From positions 1,116,001-1,180,000 of the forward strand of contig JAGTXO010000010.1 in assembly GCA_019448385.1 (NCBI GenBank): a DNA stretch of 64,000 bases, written 5' to 3'. The stretch's first letter is position 1; each line of letters opens with the position of its first letter. Below the pieces are notes generated by a model. It was not told where the DNA came from. It made no database searches and saw only the letters and a program-made list of their open reading frames with translations. The DNA is from Diacronema lutheri. Lineage: Eukaryota > Haptophyta > Pavlovophyceae > Pavlovales > Pavlovaceae. Shown in pieces: positions 51,102 through 62,400 of this stretch. Position numbers and translations under genes: made by a program.

Positions 51102-54100
51102 ATGGAGGACTCCGTGAAGGACGCTTTGCCCGGCGGGCGGGGCGGCTCGGACAGTTTCTCGCTGGCCCTCAGCACCATTCTGTCGCCGGGAGATACCCAC
51201 CCCCACGTGGTCCCATCCACTTGCCTCATCGCCCTGCTGCGTTACGCGGATTTCGGCACGAGCAGGGTTAGGGTGGGCGACACGGGGTGCTCGCAGCATG
51301 CGCTCAAGGTGGCGCTGCGCAACCTGCGCAAAGCATGCGCGGATGCGGACCGGTTTGGGCAGGTGCTCGTGGTCGTGCTACCGCTCTGCCTCCGCGCGTC
51401 CAGCGGCCTCGTGCACTGGACGGCGGCGTACCTGCTCCTCGCGCCGCCCGCGCAGCGCGGCGCGCCGCCCGGCGCCGCGCTCGCCCTGCTCGCCGATTCG
51501 CGCACCTTGGGCAACGGCGAATCGGCGTACGCCACGGCGGCCGGCGTGCTCATCAAGAAGCTTGCGCAGCGCATCGGCAGAACAGCGCCGCCCATCGATG
51601 CCTTCAAGGCGCCCCCGCAGAGTGGGGCCGCGTGTTGCTTCGCCGCGGCAACAGTCGCGGCCGAGGTCGTGGCGAGCGCATCGACGCTCTACGGCCGCCG
51701 CGCGAGTGTCCTTGTCGACATCAAGAAGGCTTTGGACGCGCGCCTCGCGCGCCTCACGACGGCCGCGTACGAGGAGACCCGCGCGCGCACGCTCCGCGCC
51801 GCCATCGGCGCTCTGCTCGGCGACCGCGCCAGGCGCTTCGGCCCGTTCACCCGCGAGGCCGCGCGGCTCGCCGAGGCCGCGCGGCTCGCCGAGGCGTGCG
51901 ATGCCAGTGTCGGCGGATCCGCGCCCGACGGGCTGCTGCAGGCCGTCGAGGCGGCGCTGCGCGCGCCCGACGACCGCATCGCACGCACGGCCGCGCTCGA
52001 CGCGCTCACGGGCGCTGCAGGCCGCGCGCTGTCGACGGCGGCCAGGCCGCGCGGCGCGGCGGCGCCAAGGCCGCCGTCGCGAGCGCCACCGCCGCGTGCG
52101 CCGCAGCGGCGCGCCGCCTCGGCGTGGGGGCCCCGACCATTCAGCAGCCTCGGCGGGGGCGAGGGCGACGGGGACGATGGCGACGCCACCACCGCTGACG
52201 ACGGGGAGGGCGCGGAGGACGGGGACGACGACCCCGCGGGCGCGGCGGCTGCGGCGGTGGCGACGGGCACGGCGGCGACGAGCGCGGTGGCGGCGGGCGC
52301 GGCGCCAACCTCGCCGGCGGCGGCGGACGGCGGTGGCTCGGCGCCGCTCGAACGCCGCTGCGTCTACACTGCGCCTGATGAGGGCGACGCGGACGCGCGC
52401 GTGTACGACGCCAAGGACCCCGAGCAGCTAAAAGCGGGCAGGGCGCGGCTACGGGCGAACAGCGGGCGCGCGCCCGCCGTGGTCGACACGCTTTTCGCGC
52501 ACGCGACGGGCACGATCGTCACGCGGCAGCGCACGGAGGGCGTGACCGGCGCGGGCATGCACCACCTCGCCGCCCCGACGCAGGGCGCGGGGTACGGTAC
52601 CGTCGTGCGGGCCGAGCTGGGCGAGCCCGGCTTCGCGGGGACGACATGGCACATGACGTCGGGCGTGGAGAACCAGCCGCGCGCGGTACGAGCGGCCGCG
52701 CGCGCGTACGCGCACGACGGCTGGGGCGGCGTGTACAATGCGCACGAGGACTTTGCCGCCTTCGAGGGCTTGCCGCGGCTCGCCGCGCCCGAATCGCTCG
52801 CGGCCATCGCCGGCGGGTCGGCGGACGCGGTGTTCTGCTGGCGGTCCGGCCGGTCCGTCATCGGCGAGGTGACGACGGTTCACTTCAATGGCGACCGCGC
52901 CGCCGCCATCGACCACGCGCGGGCGCTGCGCGTCAGGCCCGATTGGCGCTCGCAGCCCAGGATCTACGAGGCGGCGTGCGGCGCGGAGGGCACGGTGCTG
53001 CTCGTGTGGGTCGTGCCCGACCGTCACAAGAACCCGCGGCTGGACTGGGCGCCGATTCTCGTCGTGATCCACCTGCCCGCCGACCCCGACTGGCTCGCGC
53101 GCGCCACGCCGGCGATCGCGAAGGCGCGGCGCGAGGTCGAGGACGGACGCGCGCGCGCGGAGGCGCGCGGCGTGCCGCAGCACCTCGCCTACACGCTGAG
53201 CCCACGCTTCCGAGGCACCGCGCCGCGCGGAGCCGCGCGCGTGCCGCCGCGCCTCGGCGCGAGCGACGCGCGCGAGGCGCGCGCGCTCGCGGCGCTCGAG
53301 CCGGCGCTCATGTTCGCGCCGGCCTGGCGGCGCGCGGTGCGCGCGGCGAGCCGCGCCCCCGGCAGTGGCGCCGCGGCCGTCGAGCGCGCGCTCGCGCGCC
53401 TGCACAACGCGCTCGAGCCCGATGACGAGAGCGCGCCCGAGTCGACGCGCGTCGCGCCGCTCGCCGCCGCGCTCGAGCAGTCGGCGGGCTGGCCGGCGGG
53501 CACGGCGCGCATGGCGGCAAGCGTGACCAAGGGCCCCGGCGTCGGAGATGGCGCAGGTGGCGACGAAGTGACCAAAGTGGAGGAAACGGCGAAGACGAGC
53601 GGAGACGGCTGCACCGGCACGCCTCCTCTGCGCCCGGCCGCGCGCGCGGCCGGCGCGGCGGACGACGGAGGGGCGGCGGTCGTGGCGGGCGTCGAGGGCG
53701 AGCGCGACGCACTCGCCAAGACGGGTGCCGGCGGCCGCGACGACGACGCTCGCGAGCCGCTGTCGGCCGGCAAGCCCGGCGCACTCGCCGCCGCGGCGAC
53801 CGTCGGGGGTCTCGGCGAGCTCGTCGGCAGCCTATGCGCGTGGCTGGCGCGCGGCGCGGCTGGCGGCGCCATCGCGGCCATCTCCCCCGGGACGGCCGCG
53901 CGCGGAGCAAACGGCACGCCGCAGCGCGCCGAGCCGCCGGCCGCCGGCGATCCCGTCGCTCCGCACGCGCGCGTCGCCGCTGCGGCGCCCTTGGCGGGCA
54001 GCGCGGCGGCGCCGTCGTCGGCCGCGCGCGACGCGCAGCGCGGCGTCGCGGGATTCGACGCGGCCGCGCACGCGCACGCGCGCGACGGCAGGCGGGCGGC

Positions 54101-57100
54101 ACGGCGGATGCGCGAGCAGGAGGGGGCGGTGCACAGGGCCTTCCGCATGTCCCTCTGGCGCGACGCGACGTTTGTCGAGTTCGTTGAGAAGCTGCGCCCC
54201 GACGGCGGCGCGCAGCTGCTCGCGCGCGAGCCCACGCGGCGCGCGGCGGCGGTGCTGTGCGAGCTCGCGCGCGGCCGCGACGGCGCGAGCGGCGCGGCCG
54301 GGCTGCTGCACGAGATGAGAGCCGCCGATGCGCGCGCGCGCGAGGCCGCCAAAGCGGCGGAGGCAGCGCAGCTTGCGCACGGGACGCTGCGCATCGTGGC
54401 AACCGTGGCGCTGGGCGGTGCGGTCTTCGCCGGCATGTCAGCGCTGGTCGTTGCTTGCGCGGCGCGCACGGCGACCGGTGCGCTTTTTGGGGCCCGCCGC
54501 CCGCGGGCGGCCGCGCGCGGAGCCGACGACGCGCTCGGCACGCTGCAGCGCGCCAAGCCGCCGCCCGCCGACAAGGGCAAGCGCAGGCGCGCCAGAGCCA
54601 ACGACGACCCCGTCGACGCGGCGCGCAAGGCCGTGGGCAAGGCGGAGGGCAACTGCCGCAAGGCAGCCCGCCGGCTGCACCTCGCTGCACTGGGCGAGGA
54701 GGAGGCGCAGCAGCGCGTGCTCGACGCCGAGGCGGCGGAGCAGCTGGCGCGCTCGCGCGAGCCGGCCGGCGGCTGGGTAGGCAGCGCGCGCGCGCGCGCG
54801 CGCGCGCGCCCCGCCGCGCGCGCGCCCGTCGATTGGCGTGCGCGCAGCGCAGAACGGCGCGCCAGCTCCGTCACCTGCGCGCCGCCGCGCCCGTGCCCCT
54901 CGCGCGCAGGGGCGCCCTGCGGACCTGCGGCTGCAACAGGCGCACTTTGGCATGCGCGAAGATGCCGACGCGGATGTGCGCCGCGCGCACGAGGCGCTGC
55001 GCCGGGCGAGAGAGGGTGTGGCGTGCGCCAAGGCCAGCGTGCGGCAGATGGAGGCGGCGTTGCTCAACGCGACGCGCTGCGCCACCGCGGTGCTCGCGCC
55101 GCGTGGCGTGCCGGAGGGTGACGAGCAGGCCGCGGCGAGAGAGCAGGCGGCGCTGGACCGGGAGGCGCCGCCGGCCGCGCAACGCGCGGCGCCGACGGCG
55201 CGCTCGCCCTCGGAGCCGCCGTCCGAGTGGGGCCCGCCAGCGGTCGGCCGGCGCCCGACGCCGCGTGCACTGTCGCACGCCGCGGGTCGCGGGGACGACA
55301 ACCCGTTTGCGCCGCTCGCAACCGTCAGCGGCGATTGGTCGCCCACGCCGAGCTCGCGCTCGCCGTCCTCGCCGCCGCGGCAGCCGCCGTCCGACCGCCG
55401 CAGCGCGCAGCGTCGCAGCGCGCGCGCGCGGCCGCCGAGGCCGACCGTTTCGCCCGAGGACGCGCTCGCAGCCGAGCGCCAGGCGCGCGCGCTGTCGGAG
55501 CAGGCGGAGCAGAGGCGCGCCAAAAAGGCCGCCGCCAAGGCCGCGCGCCGCGCCGCGCGCGCCGCCGACAAGCGGACGGCGCGCGTCGTCCACGCGTGCG
55601 TAAGCGCCGCCTTGCGGCGCGTCTGCACGAGCGTCGCCACGGGCACGCCGCTCGCCGTGCTCCGCGAGCGCGCCGAGGGGCCGCGCGCGCCGAAGCCCGC
55701 GCCCGCGCCGCCACGCCGCGCAGCGGACGGCGGCCGCGCGCTCCGCCACGCGCGCCGTGCGGCCGCCGCGGCGGCGGAGCGCGAGGCGGCGGTGGCGGCC
55801 GACGCCGACGAGCGGTTCGAGCGGCAGCCCTCCACCGCCCGGTTCGACGGCGGCGATGGCGGCGGAGGCGGCCACGTCGAGGCGAGCGCGCGACCGCGCG
55901 CCGGCGAGGCCGGCGAGGCTGGCGCGCACGGCGCGCCTGGCGCAGCGGGGACCCCGGCGGCGTCGCTCGCGTCGCGCAGCCCGTGTGATGCGCGCCGCAC
56001 GGCACGCCTCCCGCACGCACGCGCCGCAGCCACCTGCGCACGCAACGGCGGCTGGGGTGGCAACGTCGGCGGCGACGTGTGCGGCGGTTGTTTCGGCGGC
56101 GGCGGCGTCCGTCGCGACGCCTGCGGCGGCGGCGACGCCACCTGCGGCTGCGGCGATGGCGGCGTCGGTGCTGGCGCTGGCGAGGCCCCTGCACACGGTG
56201 CGCCGGCGCGCGCGACGGCGTCGCGCTTGCTGCGCTTGCTCGGCGCGCCACGCGCCGTGCTCGGTGCGATGGCGCACGCCGCGGCCGTGTTGGCGCGCGG
56301 CGTGGCCGCAGCCGTCGCTGGCGTGCGCGCCGCCGCGCGCGCCGTGCGGCGCGCGCGCCGCCGAGCGCCTCGCGCGCGCCGCACGGCTGCGCGGCGGGCT
56401 CGCGGCCCGCCGATGCGCGACGTCGACGGCGCCCTGCGGCCCTCGCCGTCCTGGTTGCGCACACGCCTCGTCTGCGGCCGGCGCCTCGCGCCTCTGCGCC
56501 GCGCGGGCGCGCGCCCGCCGCCCGCACACGCCGCGCCGAGTTCCCGCGCGCGCGCTGCGCAACCCGACAGCGACGCGCCGGCGTGCGCGCCGCGGCGCTC
56601 GGCGCCTGTCGGTGCGCCGCCGCGCGCGCGTGGCCTGCGCGCGGCGCGCGCACGGCGCTTCCTCGACGTCGCCGGCCGCGCGGCGCGGAGCGCGCGCCTC
56701 GGCGCGCGCATCACGCGCCAGCGCACGCCGGGTTCGCCATCGGAGCCCTGCACGGCCGAGAGCGGCGACGGCGCGGGCGCCGGCGGCGTCGGCGCGGCGG
56801 CGCCTGGCGCGGCGACGATGCGCGCCACCGGCGCGCGCGCAGCGCGCGCTGCGGCGGCGGCGGTCGGTGGCGCCTCGCGTCTCGCGCGCCGCGCGATGGC
56901 AAGCGCCGCCGCCGCTGCCACCTCCATCGCCGGCGCTGCCGCCTCCACCGTCGCCGCCGCCGCCGTTGCCATCGGCGCGGCCGTCACGTCACCGGCGTTC
57001 GCCGCGGCGCGCGGCATGGCGGCCGCATGCGTCGCTGCCTGCGCCCGCCCCACCGCCGCGCAGGCGGCCGCGTCGCGCGCGCTCGGCGCGCTCTTCGTGC

Positions 57101-59357
57101 TCGTCGACGCGGCCGACGCGGCGGGCGACAGCGACGCCGCGCTCGGCGCGCTCGCGGCCGCGGTCGACGCGACGGAGCTGCGCCCGCCGCCGGCCTTTTG
57201 GCGCGCGGGCCGCGCCGCGGCGTACGCACCGCGTCCGCCGCCCCTCGACTCGGCGCGGCCGCGCTACAACCGGCGCGCGCGCGCACCTAGCCCTCCCGTC
57301 GCGGCCGCGCGGCGCAATCTCGCGCGCGCGGTGCGCGAGCTCACGCGCGCCGCGCGCGCTGAGCGCGAGCGCGCGCCGGCGCCGCGCGGCGCGCGCGGCG
57401 GCGTGCTCCACGCGCTGCGCGCGTCGCTCCCCGTGCACGCGCGTGCCGCGCTCGGCACGGACGCGGAGCTGCGCGCGGACATCGCCGCGTTCGCGCGCGC
57501 GCGCCGCGAGCTGCACAGCCTCACCGACGCCGAGGTGGCGGCGCTCGCGCGCCCGGACGGGCCGCCGCTGCCCGTGCGGCTCGCGTGCACGGCGGTCGCG
57601 CGCGCGCGCGGCGTGACCGTGCTGCTCGACATCGTGCCGCGCGGCGGCGGCGCGCCCGAGCGGCTCGTGTGCCGCGCCCGTCGCCGCGGCGCCGCCACGC
57701 GCACGCCACGGCCGACAGCCGCCGTTATCGCGCGCGCGCCTTGCATAGCGGCGCGCGTTGGCCACACTGAGCCGGCGCGCGCGTGCGCGGGCGGATCGAT
57801 CGGGGTCGCGCGCCTCCGTTCAGCGCGCCGCCGCTCTTGGCGTGGGGCGCGGCTCGACGTGCACACCCGCGAGCGGCTGGCCACACCGGTGCCAGGCCAC
57901 GTCGTGGCCTGCGCCGCCGCCTCGGCCATCGGCGCGTGCGTCGCTCGCGCGCGGCTTGGGCTTGCACGGCTGGCGCGCGCGTGGCCCTGCGCCTCCGCTC
58001 CACTGGCCGCTGCTGCTGTCGCCTTCGCGCCTGCCGCCGACGGTGTTTTCTGCGCCCCGCTGGGCGCTCCTGCATCCGCCTTCGCGCCTGCCGCCGACGG
58101 TGTTTTCCCCGCCGCACTAGCCGCTGCTGCATCCGCCTTCGCGCCTGCCGCCGATTTTCCCGCCCCACTAGTTGCTCCTGCATTCGCCTCCGCGCCTGCC
58201 ACCGACGGCGTTTTCCCCGCCCCACTAGCCGCTGCCGCTGCCGCGTCCGCGCCCGCCGCCGCGGGCGCGTCTTCCGCCCCACCAGCCATCGCCGCCGGGC
58301 CCGCCGCCAACGCGCGCACCGCCAACGTGCCCGTTGCCAACGAGGCTACCGCCACCGAACCAGCCGCCCTTGAGCTTCCCCTCCAACCCGCCAACTCGGC
58401 GCTGCTTGCGTGGGCGGGCGACGCGGCTGCGCGCCGGCTGGCCGCCGCCGCCGCGAGCGCCGGCCTCCCGCAGGCAGAGGTGGAGCGCATCGCCAGCGGC
58501 GACATGCTCGCCTCAACCGTCGACGCGTGCTGCGAGGTCGTGCTGCGCGTGCACGGGCAGGCCGGCGGCGGGCATGTCTGCCACGTGCCGCTCGCCGCGC
58601 AACCCGCGGTGTTTCAGGACGACGCCGAGCGCGCCGCGCTGCTGCACCGCCTGCGCAGCGAGGCGACAACGCAGGCTGTCATCGGCGTGTGGAGCCCGTC
58701 GGACGAGCGCGGCGGCGCGGGCGGTGACGACGGCGCGCAGCTCGCCTCCGGCCATTTCACCGCGTTGCGCCTTGTGCGCGTCGCGCGCGCGGGCGAGCAT
58801 CGCTACGACGCGGTGCTCGTCGACACGCTCGCGTCGCCCTGCAGGCAGGCGCTCATGCTCGCCAAGGCGATAACTGCCACGCTGCACGCGGCGGGTCTCG
58901 ACATTTCGCGCGTGCGCCGCGCGCTGCTGCTCAACGAGGCGGCGCAGCGTGGCGCGACGTGCGGCCTCGCGATAGTGGGCGCGCTCAACGACGCGCTCGC
59001 CGCGGCGGGCTGCTCGTCCGCGCCGCGCACGTTCAGCGTGGCGGACATGTACGCTGTCGGCGAGCGCCTCCGCGTCGCGCTGACCGGCGCGGCCAGCGAT
59101 CGTGCGCCGGGCGGCGTCTGCGCGGTCACGAGCGCGGTGCGTGGCGGGGGCAGCCCCGATCGCGCCGAAACGCCGCCGCAGACGCGCGGCGCCAAGGCCG
59201 CCGCTGGCGTCACCGCCGCCGCCACCGCCGCCGCCACGCCGCCGCCGCCCGCGCTGGGCGCCGCCGCCGCCGCCACCGCCGCCGCCGCCGCTGCTGCCGC
59301 CGCCGTGGCCGCGCCGCCACCGCCGCCACCGCCGCCGCCGGCCGGCGACGCGGGCGA

Positions 59358-59430
<73 letters not shown>

Positions 59431-62400
59431 GCCGCGCGCACGTTCTTGAAGCTCGCGCCCAGGGCGCGCGCGGCCGCCTCGGCGCGTGAGGCGTTGCGCG
59501 CCGCGTGTGCGCGCGCGGACGCGGCGGCGTCGTCACACGCGTCGGCGCCGCACGCGCCCGCCGGTGCGCGCCGCCGGCGGCGCGCGGGCGCAGGCGAGCT
59601 GGCGCTCGCGGCTGCGCGCGCGCTCGCCTCGACGGAGCACGGCGATTTGACGGACGACGCGCTCGAGGCCGCCGTCGAGCAGGAGCTGGGCGACGAGCGC
59701 GGCCAACTGCTGCTGTGCACGCGGGGCGCAGCGGCGCAAAGGCCCGCGCTTTGCCGGCTCCTGAAGCACGCGTGCGCGTCGGCGCGCGCGGCGAAGCGCG
59801 CGCAATTCACGGTGTTCGTCGTGCGCGCGGCCACGCGCGGCGAGCGGGGGGGCGCCGCCGCGAGGCGCGTGGACTCGGTGGTCGAGCTGTCGTGCGCGCT
59901 GCACGAGAAGGCGGGCGCGCTCGGCGGCCTCCAGCGCGTCTGTGTGCGTGGCTTCGCCCTCGAGCGCCGCCGGACACTCGACGCTGGCGCCGAGGCCGGC
60001 GCGTCCGCCATCGGCCAGGACGAGCAGGTCGAGGCAGAGGCGGGCGAGGCGTGCGTCGCCGGCGTGACGATGGCCAAGCAGCTGCGTCAGTTTGCCGAGC
60101 AAGCTGCCCGCGACGACGTGCTCTTCCACGTCGCCGTGTCCGAGGCCGACGCCCACGCCCGGCTGGCGCGCGTTGCGGGTGACGATGTCGGCGCGTACAG
60201 CGTCGTGCTCGCAGTCGCCGGGCTCGTCTGGCTGGCCAAGGCCGACGAGGTTGCGCCGGCGGCCGCCCAGCCCGCCGCCGTGCCGCCCGCCGCCCCGCCT
60301 GCTGCCGCCACGTCCGCCGACGCCGAGCGCGACGCCTCGCCTTCCGACCGCCTGCGCGCGCTGACGCTCGCCGTGCGAGTCGCGCTCGCGCGCGGCGTGC
60401 TGCGCCACCTCCTCGCCGACGCGTCGCCGGGCGCGTCCGCGACCGCTGGCGGTAGTTGCGCGACGCCCGTCGAGGCGGCCACGTCCGCCGCCGCGCCGCC
60501 CGCCACGGGCGTCGTGACGAGTGGCGTTGCGGCGGGCGCTGTGGCGGCCGCACCGGCTGCTGCGGGCGGTGCGATGGCGGGTGCATCGCCCATCACGCGG
60601 CCGGCGAAGCGCGCGCGGCGCACGCTCACCGCCGCTCCAGCCGCCTCGGCCGTTGCGGCCGCTGGAGGCGCACGCGCGGGCGCACGCGGCGCGGCCGGCG
60701 CGCCTCGCGCGCGCGCCGCGCGCGCGCCGGCCGAGTACGTCTGGCTTGCCATCGCGCGCCGGATGCTGGCGGCGCGACACGCGGCGGCCGCGGGCGGCGA
60801 CTTTGTCGCGTCGTGCGTCGCCGCGATGCAGGCCGAGTACGGCGACGGCTGTGCCGTCGTCGTCGGCGACGCGCCTGATGACGCCTTGGTCGAGGCTGCG
60901 GCGGCGGCGCTGCTCGAGGGCAAGCACGCGGCGGTGAGCCTCGGCTGCGTCGACCGGCCGGCGGTGCTCGTCGTGCAGCGCGCCGTGGACGCGCCCACGT
61001 CGCGCGTGCACGGGTGGTGCGCGCACGCGGCGGGCGCCGCCGAGTTTGACGAGGGCGCCGCGCACGGCGTGTTCAACGCGATCGTCGAGCGCGCGTGGGC
61101 GCTGCGTCCGGACCCGGCCGACGGCAGCCCGCCGCCCACGCGCACGTGGGAGGTCGAGCAAATCGCTGGCGACGCGCCCGACCAGGCGGGCGTGGCCGCG
61201 CTGCGCGTGCTCTACGCGCTCGTCGCGGCGCACGGCCGCTACCGCTCGGCCGCCGCGCTCTTTGGCGCGCTCGCGCAGCTGCACGCGCCCGACGCCGCCG
61301 GCGCGCGCGCGGAGGTCGTCGCGGCGGCGTGCGCGGTGCCGCCCGGCGCGCGGCCGGGCGCCGCGCCGGCGGCCGCGCGGGACGACGCGAGGGAGCGCGC
61401 ATGGGACGGCGCTCAGATCGCCGCGCTCGCCGTCGGCGCGGACGCTGCGCGCAGGCGTGTCGCGCCCGTGCGCGCGCTCGTCGACGCGCTCGGCACGCCA
61501 CCGACCTCGGCGATCACGGGCGGGCCGGCGGTCCGGCTCGCGGGCGCGGGCGACGGCGGCCACGGTGCACGGTGGGTGGGCGGGCAGGCGGCGACGCCCG
61601 CCGAGCAGCTGCCGAGGGAGCTGCTGCGCGCCTACCACGAGGCGGTGCTGTGCGTCACGCCCGGCAGCCTCCAGCTCGGCCCGGCGGCGCTCGACGCGGT
61701 CACGCGGCCGCGCGAAAACGACACGCTGGAAGGCCTCCTCGCGCGCGTCAGCTGGCAGTGCGGCGCGAGGGCGAGCACGTGCGCCATGCTCGCCACGTTT
61801 TCCGAGCAGGCGGGCACCGGCTCGCGCGTCGCGCTCAAGGCCCTCCGCACGAGCTCCGACCTGGCCGGGCTGACGGCGGCTGCGGTCGGGCAGCAGGCGC
61901 CGCAGACGCCGCCGCCGCCGCTTCTCGTGATGCTCGGCCGCTGCCCCAGCCCGCTCGTCGGCGGCGGCCTCTTCCCGCCCGACCGCGCGACGGGCGAGCC
62001 GGCGGTGCACGCGGCGACGTCCGAGCTCGCCGTCGAGCTGCTGCGCGACGCGCGCGCGCTGGCCGGCACGGACGGGCGGCTCGTCGTGCTGTGCCTCGAG
62101 GCGTCCAACCCGCTCTGGTTCTGCCCCAAGGTGCGCGAGCTCGAGCTGCCGCGGACGCGGTCGGACGGCGTGCGCGCGTCCGGCTGCACCTGCCCTGCGA
62201 CGTGCAGCGATGCGCGCGGCGCGGCGGGTGGCGCTGCCCGCGGCGCATCGACGCGGCCGGCGGCGCGCGCGATCAACAAGGCGGTGCTCGACCACTTCGT
62301 CGCGCTTTTCGGCCGCGAGGGCTTCGCGACCTTTGAGTTTGCGGGCGGCGGCGAGGCGAGCTGGCTGTGCGACAGCGCGGCCGGCACGACGACCGTCGCG

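Noticed and set aside
52830-52960. A possible second PD-(D/E)XK nuclease (GEVTTVHF) in the giant protein
   Set aside because: The expected lysine is missing and no wider domain match could be seen by eye.
60770-61240. A possible third Ulp1-like region in the giant protein
   Set aside because: The Q is present in a similar setting (PDQAGVAALRV) but the cysteine is replaced by alanine and the His/Asp part is not convincing.
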